A stretch of DNA of 64,000 nucleotides from Narthecium ossifragum. Lineage: Eukaryota; Streptophyta; Magnoliopsida; Dioscoreales; Nartheciaceae. The stretch spans positions 14,091,297-14,155,296 of the forward strand of contig OY986966.1 of the NCBI GenBank assembly GCA_963920575.1, given 5' to 3'. Of the stretch, positions 1 to 12,781 are shown piece after piece; positions within the stretch are counted from its first letter, which is position 1, and each line of letters opens with the position of its first letter. The translations under genes and the position numbers were made by a program. The notes under the pieces are model-generated. The model made no database searches. It was not told where the DNA came from and worked only from the letters and a program-made list of their open reading frames with translations.

Positions 1-146
1 TGATAAAGATGGTGTTCAATCGGTTGTTGGAGATTTGGCGGCTATCACGTATGCTTTGTATGTGCTATCCGTAGTTCTCTATTCAGTTCACTCCTCTCTC
101 ACATTCTTAATTGCTAGGGACTAGCAACCATTTAAGTTGGGGGGTG
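1..146 (+). mobile_element. 3' internal end of an Athila/Tat-type gypsy element
   Basis: This is the last stretch of an element whose body lies left of the window. It ends with the perfect inverted repeat TTGCTAG-GGA-CTAGCAA (111-127) and a polypurine tract (TTGGGGGGTG, about 137-146) directly before an LTR starting TGATT. The same hairpin plus G-run precedes the 3' LTRs of the two Athila elements further right, so the lineage call rests on that comparison as well as on LTR form. No coding frame is visible in this piece. The tract primes plus-strand DNA synthesis in this family. Confidence 0.7.
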
Positions 147-2006
147 TGATTGGATGCAAATATTGCATCCAATTATTAGCTTTCGAAACCCGATTTATGC
201 ATTAAATGTTGTTAAATCTTGTTTAATATGTATGATTTGTTATCATCGGTGTTTTATACCCTTAACAGTTAAAATGGGTTTAAAATGGTGTGTTTCATAT
301 GTTTTCGGAGTCTTTATGGATTTCCAGATTAAAGAGTCTCTAGACAGCTGTTAGTAAATTGAGCATAACTTTCTCATCCAAGCTCCGATTGGGATGATCC
401 AAGATGCTGTGGAAAGACAAGAAAGAGCTCTACAATTTTCATGTTTTGGATTTTGGGAGATTCTATCTGTATAAAGACAGAAAAATCATAGAAGCTGCAG
501 CTGTACTATTGCTTCCAAATCTATGTTGACAGTTTTTAGTTATTCCTTGCAGTTAAAGATCTTGGCCTTATACCTGGTGTGGTGAGAAGGTTTGATTCAT
601 GTAATGGTCTTAGAGTACCTCATATTGGCTGGAATGCTCTGCAAATTTCAGAATGCATTGGCTGTTGCTGGCTGCTGAATGGCTTCTGCATTTTCTTTTT
701 TCTGCTGCACTTTCTGCCAATGGAACTCCCCTCACTGCTGCTCATTAGCTGATGTTTTTTCCTGCTTGCTACTTCATTGTCTGCTGATGAAAAAGAATCA
801 TTGATTGCTGCATTTAGTTGGCTACCCCTTGATGAGAGCACTTGCAATGAATGGATAAAAAGCATTCTCCATCCCTGCATGGTTTTCAAGGAGAAGGTTC
901 TTAAGCCAGCTGTTGTTTGTGTTGGCTTTAGTCCACATATTCCTAGTCGGTGGATGAAATCTTTTTGACCACTCCAACTTACCCATCTACCCTTGAGTGG
1001 ATAAAAAGCTGGGCCTAGAAGCACAACCGACAGAGGTTTTTAGGAGAAAAACCCATTCAGATATACTAGAACAGCAGAGAAAGAGGGGGACCCATGGAGA
1101 TATATCAGTAGATAGCAGAGAAAAGAGGGATGAGGGAGGGGAGGGAGGAGATAGCAGAGAAGAAACAGAAAAGAGCAGAAGAAGAGCACGTGGAGGAGAT
1201 GGCCATGTCTTCATCCATGGAGTAGTCCTTGGTTAGGCTAGAGGATGATCCTCCTCTAGCATGGGCTGTAATCCTTATCTTTTACCATTGTATTGAATGG
1301 TTTTGAATGAATGGATGAGCTCTTTTGTCTTCATCCTTGTTGTCTCTATAAATGCATTCAATGTATGTTTTGAATGGTCAATATACATATAGGTTTAGCC
1401 ATGTTCTTCCTATGTGGGTGTTGTTATTCATACATGCTTGGATGTTGATCTACTGTATCATTTCTATCTCTTTGCTATGATTTGTCTAAAGTGACATTAG
1501 ATATTTCATAACCTTAGAGTAGGGGTATGCTTAGGTCACTTGTTCCTAGGAGCCCTCTGCTATGGTGTGTCCACTAGTGACAGTTGATACATCACTGTCT
1601 TAGACCCTAGTGAACATGATTTAGCTCTTAATAGTTGAGGATTAGGCCATTTGGATCATCACATTTAGCATGATTGACTTGTAGTTCCATATCTTCCGGT
1701 CGAGGGATTGGGATGTGAATCCCTCGATTGTGTTACAAGGACATTAGGCGAGGATAGCTGCAATGTTAGGAAGGTGATTCCTGAGGCCTTGCCTCCTCTT
1801 ATCCCTTGGTTCCCCCTCTGAATTTATTCAACAAAGCAGCTATATCTTGTTATATGTTTTGTTCAGTTATTCTAATCTTGATAACCCCTAGTTAGCTACC
1901 TTGCATGCTTGTGCTCTCCTCTTGCATTTCTGCCTCCCTGTGGACCGACCGTTTTTACTGAACTGCCACGACCGCCGTTGTTGTTTGCACGTTAAGGGCG
2001 TAATCA
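147..2006 (+). repeat. 3' LTR of Athila/Tat-type element
   Basis: The LTR of about 1.86 kb begins TGATT just after the polypurine tract and ends AATCA, a 5-bp terminal inverted repeat of the TG...CA kind. It contains a purine-rich leader-like block (about 1060-1190) and no credible gene; the short frames here are chance. The sequence resumes at 2007 inside a minus-strand copia integrase, so the element inserted into that copia copy. The target duplication would start AGTAC (2007-2011), with its partner outside the window. No primer-binding site follows it, which marks it as the 3' LTR. Confidence 0.7.
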
Positions 2007-3139
2007 AGTACCCAATATTTCGAATTCTACCTTTTCAAAGCTCATAGGGGGTTTTCTTCAAAATAGGTCTCAATGTTACTCTATTGATCACATGGCAAGA
2101 AGTATTAATTGCTTCGGCCCAAAAGTACTTAGGAAGATTATTCTCACATAATAGAGTTCTAGCCATGTCTTGTAGGGTCTGATTTATCCTTTCAACAACA
2201 CACCATTTTGTTGAGGGGTTCTACGTGATGAGAAGTTATAGACAATCCCGTTTTCATTACAAAACTCTTCTAGATAGGAATTCTTGAACTCTCTTCCATG
2301 GTCACTTTTAATGCATGTAATGAGAATACCTTTCTCATTTTGGACTCTTCTACAAAAGTTGGTGAATTCCTCAAAGACTTCATCTTTGTGTGCAAGAAAA
2401 ATCACCCATGTGTATCTAGTGTAATCATTTACTAGTACAAAACCATATGAGGTAACCTAAGCTTGTAGGTTTGGTTGGTCCAAAAAGGTCCATGTGAATG
2501 ACTTCTAATACTCTTGTGATGGAAATTACATCTTTAGGCTTGAAGGAGGATTTTACTTGTTTTCCTCTTTGACATGCATCACAAATCTTATCTTTCTCAA
2601 ATTTTATCTTGGGAAGTCCAAGAACAAGGTCTTTTCGAGAAAGTTTGGATATTAAATCCATGTGAACATGTCCAAGCCTTCTATGTCATAACCAGGAATT
2701 ATCATTTAAGGCACTAAGGCATACATTATCATGGCAAACAAGATCATCAATATAAAAGGTGTATACATTACTATCATGATGACCAACTAGCAAGATTTTA
2801 TCACTAAGAGCATTCTTAACATAGCATTTTGAATCTTCAAAAATAACTTTGCTGCCTCTATCACATAATTGACTAATGCTAAGCAAATTATGTTTCAAAC
2901 CTTCAACCAAGAGAACATTTTCAATACTATGGAAGAGGTTTTACCAATATTGCCAATGCCAATTATTTTTCCTTTTCAATTGTCTCCAAAGATCACCATT
3001 CCTCCATCTTTGGATTGAAAGGTTGAGAACATGCTCCTTTCTCTCATCATGTGTCTTGAGCATCCACTATCAAGGTACCATCTTTTAGTCTTTGTGTTGG
3101 TCTTGATCTTGGATCTCATACACTCCTACAAATAAGAGA
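2007..3139 (-). pseudogene. Copia pol fragment: protease and integrase
   Basis: This is the 5' part of the copia polyprotein gene. The protease active-site motif LDSGCSRHM is readable at about 3055-3075, followed by GLKHNLLSISQLCD. The pre-integrase motif HRRLGH comes after a stop near 2690 where a Trp codon is expected. Integrase keeps the CDACQRGK zinc residues, the first Asp (HMDLFGP), the second Asp (SDHGREF) and TPQQNGV. The frame then shifts but still resembles integrase (ARTLLCENNLPKYFWAEA) until 2007, where an Athila-type LTR interrupts it. No RT is present. At least three lesions make it non-functional. Confidence 0.75.
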
Positions 3140-4900
3140 TCAAACCTTGATTTTTGGTACCCAAATCTTTTTGGGTCCATTTGCATTAGTACTATGCTTA
3201 AGAGAAGAAGATGTATGTCTAGGTGCCCCAATTTCCTTAGCATTAGCATGCCTCATGAGATGGCAATTAGGAGCAATGTGACCTACTTTGTAACAATAAT
3301 AACATATAGGTGCTTTTGCTAACTTAGGAGGATGAGAAGAAGCTTTAACAAAGTTAGTCTTCTTTTGGTTGTTCATCTTGCTAGGATTGTAGTCAATTCC
3401 TTCCTTGTTTAATGAGCTTCTTTGGCTATCAAGGATCTCATCTAGCTTGTCTCTACTCTTCATGAATTTAGATAGAGTGATCTTTAAGTCATCAACCTCA
3501 AGAGTGAGATCTCTCTTGGATTTCCTCAAGTAGATGAGTTCCTTTTGCATATAATAGTTTGTGTTCTTCAATATGGTGAGCTCATATTGAGTGTCCTTGA
3601 GTTCATTCTCAAGTGTGTCACTAGTGTCACAAGAGTTGTTGTCTAGCATGCATTTGTTTCATTTTCTAAGGTTCCAATCCTATGCATGGCATCTAATTTT
3701 TCTTCTTCTACTTTCTTCAAGTCCTGACAAGTAGCATAGTATTTCCTTTTAAGGAACTTGAAATCATTAGCTAAAGCATGATAAGCATCAAAAAGCTCTT
3801 CAAATGCAAGTTCATCTTCTACCTCATTTTCCTCTTCTTCCTCATCTCCGTGTGCCATTAAGCATATGTTGGCTACCTCTTGTTCTTCTTCATTGGATGA
3901 GGTCTCCACATCACTTTCTCCCCAAGTAGTCATCATTGCTTTCTTTTTCTTGAAATCCTTCGTTGAAGGCTTCTTGAGTTGAGGACAATCAAACTTGATG
4001 TGTCGGGGCTTCCTACACTCATAACATATGATTTCATTTGAGTTAGAAGTAGTAGGATTGTTATTTTCATCTTTGGGGAATTTCTTCGTGAAGAATTTCT
4101 TTCCTCTTGAAGAATTTCTTTCCTCCTTGGCGCTTGAAGATCTTTTGAATTCTTCTTGATATCATCACCAATTCTTCATCGTCAACTCCTTCACTTGAAT
4201 CGAATGAGTCTTTGCTAGATGACTTGAAAGCAACCGCCTTCTTCATTTTATCTCCTTCTTCGTTGCTTCGCTTCAAGTTCATCTCATAGGTCATGAGGGA
4301 ACCAATGAGCTCATCGAGTGACAACTTGGATAGATCATTGGCTTCTTCGATCGCTATCACTTTAGGATCCCAAGACTTAGGTAGACACCTAAGAATCTTT
4401 CTCACAACCTCATCATTAGCATAAGTTCTTCCAAGTGATTCAAGAACTTTAATGATATTAGTAAAACAAGTAAACATCTCATTAATAGTTTCATTATCCT
4501 TCATGCAAAAAAGTTCATATTCATGCACAAGCATACTAATTCTGGATTCCTTAACTCGGCTAGTCCCCTCATATGTAACCTTAAGTTTTTCCCATATCTC
4601 TTTAGCCGATTTGCATCCGGAAACTCTATTAAAGTCATTTGAACCAAGAGCACAAAATAAGTAGTTTTTGGCCTTGCCATTGATTTGGAGGCTCCTTAAG
4701 TCAGCTGGGGTATACTCACTTTTAGTTTTCAGAACTTTCTTTCCCTCAATGATTTTCAAGGGAATAATGGGTCCATCCTCTATCATCATCCAAGCCTCAT
4801 AGTCCATAGATTGTATAAAACATTCCATTTTCCAGTAATTATAATTTGAAACATTGAAGTAGGGTGGCCTATTGGAAGCTTGTCCCTCTACATTTTCCAT
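3140..4900 (-). pseudogene. Copia gag (broken)
   Basis: This is the nucleocapsid/capsid gene of the copia element. The likely start is the Met of MENVEGQ (about 4900); frame continues upstream to 4975 but runs into the primer-binding site. A UBN2/DUF4219-like capsid region (PPYFNVSNYNYWK ... LPKSWDPKVIAIEEA) fills about the first 250 codons. A first knuckle, C-X2-C-X4-H-X4-C (CYECRKPRHIKFDC), lies near 3985-4030 and a second (CYYCYKVGHIAPNC) near 3260-3305. An acidic and coiled-coil-like Glu/Lys/Leu region separates them. Frameshifts near 4067 and 3645 split the frame into three. Two knuckles fit the SIRE/Maximus lineage. Protein seen directly; lineage is family knowledge. Confidence 0.75.
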
Positions 4901-4950
4901 CTCTAGAAAGGATCTTCTATGGGTTGTTACACCACTAAAATAGAGACCTA

Positions 4951-4962
4951 GCTCTAATACCA
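4951..4962 (-). other. Copia primer-binding site (initiator tRNA-Met type)
   Basis: The minus strand reads TGGTATTAGAGC two bases after the LTR end, one mismatch from the usual complement of initiator tRNA-Met (TGGTATCAGAGC). It marks the LTR/internal boundary and confirms the minus-strand orientation. Confidence 0.75.
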
Positions 4963-4964
4963 AT

Positions 4965-5183
4965 TGAAGGTCCAAGAGGGGGGTGAATTGGACTCTTTTC
5001 GAAAAACTAGATTAATGGAAAAATCAAATAGGAGAGATCTAACACCTTAAATGCTTGTAGATGAAATGAAACTAAAATCAATTAGTATGTAAGAATTAAA
5101 TGAAAGAAGGGTTAGACAGATAGCACCGATTTTTATAGTGGTTCGACTCAACTCTTGGTCTACGTCCCCGTTCTCAAGGTCCT
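4965..5183 (-). repeat. Copia 5' LTR, R/U5-side segment
   Basis: This is the last part of the copia 5' LTR (minus strand, ending ...CCTTCA at 4965). It is interrupted at 5184 by a reversed gypsy LTR and resumes near 7098. The break falls in a GTCCCCGTTCTCAAGGTCCT stretch; GTCCT (5179-5183) is the presumed target-site copy. Confidence 0.65.
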
Positions 5184-7097
5184 TGTCGCGCCCCGACCCG
5201 CGAAAGCCCAACCGGGCCGGGGACGCGAACCGGAACCTAACGAAACGCGGAAAATTTGGTGACGGTTCACCCTAACCTAGTGGTCTCCCTAAACAGTTGA
5301 CCAAAACACCCTCAATTTAAACAACAATAATTTAACAAACCTCGAACCCAAGATTACAAATCCAAAAGAGTTTAATATACAAATACTCGAATAGGGGAAG
5401 ATTCGAATACAACATTATACTCCCGTAGGGGGCTAACTAACAAAGGTTTAAAGCAGTAACAGATCGCCACCTCTCAGACTCCGTCTGGCGCCACTGCACT
5501 ACCGACCAACTGCCCGGTAGGGGCCACCGAAGAGGAGCTAGCGCCTGCACCTGCAAAACGTAGTCCGGGTAGGAGTGAGCAACTAAGCTCAGTAGGTAAA
5601 CTACACTACGACACACAGAAGGAAGAGGGAAACACAATAGTGTCGCCCTCAAGTAAGACCTTGGTGTACACAGAGGTCCCAAAACCCCACCGCGTGTCCC
5701 TGAGGTCTACGATCATGATCTTCTAGAAGAACTGGTCACATGATGGGTTACACTCAGTAAGAAAGAACCAACACTGCTGGCTCACCAACACTGATGGAAA
5801 CAGCACTGCAAGCGAAAAATGGCACCACTGAGTAGGTAACCCCTCTACTCAAGAGTCATCACAGTGGAACACCGGCTACAACTCAGAATCTGACTCGAGG
5901 CCGACACGACCTCTACAATCATCAAGCAACAGGTGTACAAGTCATCTAGGCCTATCATCGAATTTGACTATACACCACAATTCAAACCGGGTCCAAACTA
6001 CCCAACCCCGGTCCTAGGGCTAAATCCGAGCTTCCAAGCCTCTGGACGGTGACCCACAGATCGCCCACGCCCTAGCCATGCAACTAATGCACAACAGATA
6101 TGCATGCGATGAACATACGCATATAAGCAGTTAAGCATGCAGCAGGATGTGATGATAGCATAACAAGGTCTGCCCTCGGCACTCCGCCGGCCCGGGGTGG
6201 TGAACATGTATTTAAGGTCTGGAACTGCTGCAGTGGTACACCACCAACTGCCAGCCAGTTCACCAGCAACCTACATCAGGAAGCAACCCCGCAAACAACA
6301 GAGACAAACCACGTAGGTAAAAGCCCTCGGCGCACGCCGACATGCAAGGCTATGGAAAGCAATAGGGTTACTCGGCCACTTATTCTAAATAACCCAGGAG
6401 TCATCACTCTCCTGGTTCACCACTACCCCTAATATGGGGCTAACATGCTTAAGAATATGTACAAGGTATAAAGCTGTAAGAAATCTGTACATACAAAGCC
6501 TCGCGGGCAAAACCAATGAAAACTCCTCTCTACTACCAAAGGATCGATCTTTTCCTAAGGAAAGATCGATCTTGCAAGTAACAGAGAGCCTTCCCTTCCT
6601 GTCGAGCCAAAGAAGATCGATCCTTCCTCCCAGGAAGATCGATCATCCTCGTGATAGAGAGCACCCTCTTTGCCGCGCCAAGGACAATCGATCCTTCCTC
6701 CCAGGAAGATCGATCCTCCTCGCGACAAAGGGGATCCCATGCTACCCAAGGCAGAAAGATCGATCATCCTCACCAGATGATCGATCATGCTCAAGTTGAG
6801 CATGACCAACAATGAAGGATCAATCTTTCTCCCAGCAAGATCGATCTTGTTGGGTTCTTCGGCGAACCTCCTGCGAGAAATACCGTCGGAAAACTCCACC
6901 AAATCCCACAAAACCTTGGGATCTGGTAGTACGAAGGACCACGAGTCCAAAACCGGTGAAAATACTACAAACTAACAAGCATGCATCAAGATCTAAGCAA
7001 AAGAAGATCACAACCAACTCAAACTCATAAAAATCGGAAAACAAACGTAGGTAGGATCCCTATCTAGCCTAGAGCAGCTTCAATCGCAGATGCAAGG
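5184..7097 (-). repeat. Reversed family-C gypsy LTR, truncated at its 5' end
   Basis: It starts on the + strand with TGTCGCGCCCCGAC, the reverse complement of the family-B/C LTR end. It aligns in order with the complete reversed family-C LTR at 10358-12781 down to about 7090, where it jumps back into copia LTR sequence at GCAAGG/CCTTGG. The outer 5' end expected to read CCTCACA is missing, so the insertion lost its U3 end and probably one target-site copy to a deletion. It contains a GATCGATC array at about 6540-6850. No genes. The breakpoint is uncertain by about 10 bp. Confidence 0.7.
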
Positions 7098-7889
7098 CCT
7101 TGGAGCTCGAAGAAGATTTACAAAGGTTGTAACTCTATTGGGAATGAGTAGTAAACTCTTGCTTAGACTTGCTCAGATGATCTCAATAATATAAATAATA
7201 ATACTAGCAAATTTACAACAAAAAACTACTTATATCTGGCATTCATCCAACTCAAAAAGAACCTCCAATGGCTCCCTGCAACTCTCCAACCGCTAATTTT
7301 TTACTCTGCGCGTTGCTAACAGTTGATCCACGCATCGTCCGTAACATCAACCGTCATGTACAAAAACTCAACGTTTTTGAGCCGTGGTCGATCCACCCAT
7401 CGACCGCCATATCGATTGTTAGGCTCAGTTGTGACAAAAGCTTCCCAGGGTCGATGCTCGGATCGACCATCGCTTCTTCACTTTTCACCATCATACTCCA
7501 CGTTCGACCGTTGTTGCATCGTCCATCGGATCGTCCGTGAGCCTACAACATTTAAAAACACAAACTCCAAACCGCCACGGTCGACTGGTCCATCGACCGT
7601 CATATCGACCGTGAGGCTCTGCCAAGAAAATGGCTTCCCAGGGTCGATGCAATGATCGACCGCGAGTCAACATTTCATAAAGCCAAGTTTGGTGCATCCA
7701 CCGTGCAACCCCGCGGTCGATTCATGGATCGATCGTCGCATTACCATGGTCGATCCATGCATCGACCGTCAGTATAATAAAACCTCAAATATTGAATTTA
7801 AGGCTTCCAATTAAGGGGTAACAAATATTAAACATATATTTTATCAATTAATATATATTGGCATCATCAAAACAAGATTAGGATCAATA
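7098..7889 (-). repeat. Copia 5' LTR, U3-side segment
   Basis: This is the remainder of the copia 5' LTR. On the minus strand it begins near 7889 with TATTGATCCTAATCTTG, a start typical of SIRE/Maximus LTRs with one base changed. It holds an array of GGTCGAT/ATCGACC motifs (about 7325-7775), including a repeated block containing GGCTTCCCAGGGTCGATGC (7435-7460 and 7628-7652). No genes. Confidence 0.6.
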
Positions 7890-8031
7890 GGTTGTGCTTC
7901 AGAGGCCGAGCCGCAGTTCCAGAGCTGTGCAATGATGGCGTTCAAGTGTTCTACTCATTTCCCTTATTGGCCACATCGGAGGCATGGTGGTATATCTTGA
8001 CTGTCATCAGCGTTGGTAGCATGAGATGCAG
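7890..8031 (+). other. Unassigned 142-bp spacer
   Basis: This short stretch lies between the copia 5' LTR start and the next family-A LTR. It probably belongs to whatever both elements inserted into. No repeat relationship to the rest of the window and no convincing protein was seen. Confidence 0.4.
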
Positions 8032-8248
8032 TGTGAGGACCTGCACCTCCAACCGGGTCCGACCGCGTCGGTCGAGGGTCTGGTTCAGTTGGGTTGGCTC
8101 AGTTGGCCTTGCTTCGCGATTCCCTTTGATCGTTGCGGCCCCGGGGGTAATTTCGTAAATTACCCTTGACGGAGTTGGTTTCACACGCGTAGCGCACACA
8201 CGGCCTTGTAATGATGTATGTGCTTGACTAGACTATTAGGAGTACCCC

Positions 8249-9940
8249 TGTCACGCCCCCACCCAGAAAACCCATCCAGATCGAGGCGTGAGCCACCTAA
8301 ACCTGTTTATATCATCAATTGGCGCATAAGTATATAATTGCTATGAAATTAAACAATTTAATCATCGAATTCATAAAAAAATTCGGCAGAATTCCTTTTA
8401 TAATTATAACACCAGAAACCTGTACATTTGATAGTTTTACAACTTTAGAATTTCGATATCATTACTTTCCTCAATATCTACATTATAGAATATTACAACA
8501 TTTCTCCAATAGAACTGAATCAGTAATCATAAAATTCTGTTCTTGAATACATCAGATTATACATCATTGATTAAAGCTGTAAATGAACTGTAGAAGATCT
8601 CCTCGAAACTCCAAGTCCTCGATCACCTCGAATTATCGCGCCATCTTTTAGAAGAACACCTGAAAGAAGGAACTGCATCGACCTGCATCGCCGATGCAGC
8701 CCAGGTAGGGTGAGCAACAATGCCCAGTAGGGTTCTACTCTACGGCATTCTCAAGGAAAAGGAAACTACAACTGTGTCGTCTCTCTCCAATCCTAAGGCA
8801 ACAAAGAACAAGTCTGGACAAGGGTCACGCATCACCAAGCGCCCCTCTTCAGATCAGGGAAGGACAAGGGGCAAGTGCATCTCCCGTGCACTCCCACCTC
8901 TACAACCCTTAACAGGATAACACCCGCTGCCCTTAGCGATTGACGCAGACAACGACACGACCTCTACACCTCACTACCACAATTCAAATGGCATAAAGAT
9001 ATAACAATATCAATCAACACAAGATCATCAACACACAATCTCGCCCTAGTCCTTCTACCCATTCCTCGGTCCTAGAGCTAGATCCGAGCTACCCGAGATC
9101 CTCAGATCGGCGATTGAACCCATCGCCCGCACCTAGCCATAATGCTTCTAATGCATACAACATGCTTGATACTAATCAAACAACTAGGCCTAGGTGTCTC
9201 TACATGACAAATCATCAGTCAATTGTCCAGGAGTTTATAACAAAGCTAAGCATATAACAGAGCTAAATATATAATCCGACCATGGCATTTATACCCTTAA
9301 ACCATATACAACATCATCAGATAAACAATGGAACATCCTCGGCCCAATTAGTCTAAACATTCCCAAGGGCACTACCCCCTTGGTTAACCCACGAAAAAAA
9401 TATAAATGGGCACGCAGCCGACCCTCGTCTTGGGCGTGATATATAGCACACAATCAGATAGTTGACGAAAGAGCTTAAGAAATTGCGAAGTTCACATTAA
9501 TTAACAGGGTTGGACACCGACGCCGGACTCCTCTCCTCCTCTCTTCTCTTCTCTCTCGGCTGAGCCTCCACCCCCCTATTAATTTCTCTCTCCTCGGGTT
9601 AAAGAAAGCTACAGTGCCCTAAACTTAACTTAAGCTTTTATATCATCTATTGAATCTTCATCTGGCCATCCGATCGCTCAAGCCCCGATCTTTGAGATCG
9701 GGCTCAGATCCTGCGATCTAGAGCACTCCTAAGAATCTAATCAAGCACATACATCATCACGGGGCAGTGTGTGCGCTACGCGTATGTGAAACCAGCTCCA
9801 CCAAGGGTAATTTACCAGATTACCCCCGGAGCCACAACGATCAACGAAGATCGCGAAGCAAAGCCAACCAAGCCCAAAACCAACGGAACCAGACCCTCGA
9901 CCCAAGCGGTCAGACCGGGTTGGAGGTACAGGTCCTCACA
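8249..9940 (-). repeat. Reversed solo family-A LTR with TSD ACCCC
   Basis: It begins TGTCACGCCCC and ends GGTCCTCACA, the reverse complement of a family-A LTR. It is flanked by perfect 5-bp duplications ACCCC (8244-8248 and 9941-9945), and outer LTR sequence reads through when it is removed. At 1.69 kb it is shorter than other family-A LTRs (2.4-2.9 kb), so it carries an internal deletion. No internal domain is present, so it is a solo LTR left by LTR-LTR recombination. No genes. Confidence 0.9.
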
Positions 9941-10357
9941 ACCCCAGATCAGAGTATCTGAGTTAGATCGTAAGGATGGAGATTTGAGCGGTCGTGATTA
10001 AATCTGGCTGATCAAGTGGTCAGGAGACTTAATCACCGCTCGATTAAACCCAAGCCTCCACTTAACCCTTTAGATGCCCTGTTCTCGTGTTAGGGAACCA
10101 GTCCACCGTGATCTATTTCGAGAGAGAGAATGAGAGGGAGAGAGAGAGAGAGAGAGGAGAGGGACTCGCCGGCACCCCGATCGAGAGGGAGAGAGAGTCC
10201 GGCGGGCGGAGGAGGATCTCGTATGCCGATGGCGATGACCGCAATCGGAGAGACGGAGCTTGGCGACCCGCGCTTGATGGCGATCGCGACCCGACGAGGG
10301 CGGAGAGGACGACTCACGGCCGGAGAAGGAGGTTTCGCGTGATCCAGAGGTAGGGTT

Positions 10358-12781
10358 TGTCGCGCCCCGACCTGCGTAGGCCCAACCGGGCCGGGCGACG
10401 CGAACCGGAACCTAACCTACTGCGGAAATTTTGGCGAGGTTTCTCTCTAATCGTAGTGGTTACCCTAACAAGTCATAATCATCCTGTATTAACAACAATT
10501 ACAAACCTCAAACACTGGAACTGAAATAGATACAAAACCTCAAACAGGGAAATTATACATTTATCGCTCCCGTAGGAGACTATCTATAACAAAAAAGGTA
10601 AAACGCTATGATCGCCACCTCTCAAGCACCGCCAGACGCCGCCACGTCACCAAACACCTGCCCGGTAGGGGCGACCGAAGAAGAGCTCGCGCCAGCACCT
10701 GCAAAACGCAGCCCGGGTAGGAGTGAGCACTAACCTCAGCAGGGACACTACACTATGACACTCACAAGGGAGGCAACACAACAGTGTTGCCCCCAAGCAA
10801 ATCCTAGGTGTATCACAGGGGTCCCATAACCCCACCGAATGCCCCTGAGAGCCCCAGCCATGGTCTTCCAGCGAACTGGTCACACACTGTGTCACACTCA
10901 GTAAGGCAGGAAACGACACTGCCAACTCACAACAGGATCCTGGGCACTATTGGCGGATAGCACCGCTGGGCAGTCACACCTGCCACCCAAGAGTTCAAGA
11001 AGGACTGGGTACCGGCTACACCTCGACTTGGCTCGAGGCCGACACGACCTCTAAACATCAAGCATCAACCATATTCATGTCATCTAACCCTATCATCGAA
11101 AACGACTGAATACTACAAATCGAGTCCTGGACCAAGCTACCCGCAACGGTCCTAAGAGATAGATCCGGGCTACCCGGAAGCCCCAGATCGGCAACGCCCT
11201 AAACCGATGCAACTAGTGCACAACACGATGCATGCTATGAACATGCACAGAATAAATACATGTGAGCATGCAACAGGATGTGATGATATAAATACAAGAT
11301 CTAGGCACGGCACCCTGCCGGCCCGGGGTGGTGAGCAGGTAAATAAGGTCTAAGGGACTGCTGCAGTGGTACCACCACCAACTACCAGCAGTCTACCACA
11401 ACACCTGCACCGGGAAGCAGCCCCGCAAACAACAGCTTACAGGTATAACAGATAAAGTCCTCGGCGCACGCCGGCATACAAGGCTAGGAAAAGCTGTAGG
11501 GCTACCCGCCCGTTTATTCTAAACATCACGGGAGTCATCACTCCCCCGGTTCACTACTACCCTATTATAGGGCTAACATGCTTAAACCTATGTACCATGT
11601 ATTAAGACAGTAGAGAAAATAATACATGCAAAGCTCCGCGAGCAAAACAAGCCGAATATCTCTCTCTGCCATAGTCGGATCGATCCCTTCCCAAGAGAAG
11701 GATCGATCCCGCTATCGACAGAGAGCAAAAGCTCCCATCTCCCGAGTCCGATCGATCCGTCCTCCCAGGACGATCGATCCGACTCGGGACGGATCGATCC
11801 ATCTCGCAACGATGAGGAGGAAACCATGCTACCCAAAGCACCGGGATCGATCGCGCTCACCAGGGGCCGATCGATCCTGCTCGGGTTCAGCGTGCCCAAC
11901 AAAGAGAGATCGATCCATCTCACAGACGGATCGATCGGATGGGTTCTCCGGTAAGCCGACGGCGAGAAATACCGCCGGAAAACTCCACCAAATCCTACCA
12001 AAACCTGGGATCTAGTAGTACGAACAATCACGAATCCAAAACTAGCGGAAAAACAACAATCTAACATGTATACAATGAGTTCTAAGCATAAGAACATCGA
12101 CAGCCGAAAAACCTCCGAAAAACCCGAAGAAGGTAGGTAGGAATCCCTACCGGAGCAAGAGCAGCTTCAATCCCAGCTGCTATGCCTTGAATCGTCCGCG
12201 AACTCTTCGAAATCTAGAGAAGATCTCAGCCAAGAAATCGGATTTCTAAAAAGATCCGAGGAAGAAGGTTCCGTTTGTTTTATAGGCAAACGAACAGACA
12301 TAGCAGGATCGATCCGTCCAAGGAGACCGATCGATCCAGCCAAGAGAGTGATCGATCCAGCCAAGGAGAAATCGATCCAACTTAGAGACCGATCGATCCA
12401 GCCCAAGAGGCGGATCGATCCGACCAAGAGAACGATCGATCCAGCCAACGACCTATCGATCCTTCTCTGAGTCCGATCGATCCGACCCAAGGGGCCGATC
12501 GATCCGACCCAACGATCCACATTCCTTTCAAAGACCGATCGATCCTTCTAGCAAGGAAGGATCGATCCGTCTTTCGTAGGAAGCTGGACTTGGGCTAAAA
12601 CTTAAACCCAAGTCCGGATCTTTCGATCCCGGGTCCCACTAACCATTCTAAGCAAACATTACCACAAACATGGTCAGTGTGTGCACACGCACGGGTGTGA
12701 AACTAGCCGACAAGGTGCAATTTATCAAATTGCCCTTGCGGTCCACAACGAGTCACAGGAGGAGAGGGACGGGTCCTCACA
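10358..12781 (-). repeat. Reversed solo family-C LTR with TSD GGGTT
   Basis: A 2.42-kb LTR reading TGTCGCGCCCC...GGTCCTCACA, flanked by perfect duplications GGGTT (10353-10357 and 12782-12786). It inserted in the outer family-A LTR just after an AGGTAGGGTT motif. It has two GATCGATC arrays (about 11679-11950 and 12306-12571). The open frames here (for example minus strand 11588-12097) are chance products of low-complexity repeats. Confidence 0.92.

Larger units (their letters stand above)
2007..7889 (-). mobile_element. Truncated SIRE/Maximus-type Ty1/copia retrotransposon, interrupted
   Basis: Read on the minus strand from the right, the order is 5' LTR (7889 to about 7098, then 5183-4965), primer-binding site, gag with two zinc knuckles, protease, integrase, then a break at 2007 where an Athila-type element inserted. 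The order protease then integrase before RT is the copia order. RT and RNase H are not in the window. The 5' LTR is split by a reversed gypsy LTR. Gag and pol carry several frameshifts and stops, so the copy is dead. Lineage is inferred from gag and integrase wording and from an LTR start reading TTGATCCTAATCTTG. Confidence 0.75.

Noticed and set aside
6540..6850. Regularly spaced short palindromes resembling a CRISPR array
   Set aside because: The repeat is an 8-10-bp self-palindrome, spacing is irregular, spacers are similar to each other, no cas genes exist and the DNA is a plant LTR.
10128..10353. Arg/Glu-rich frames near the GA repeat
   Set aside because: They are translation of a (GA)n microsatellite and GC-rich leader in an LTR, without homology.
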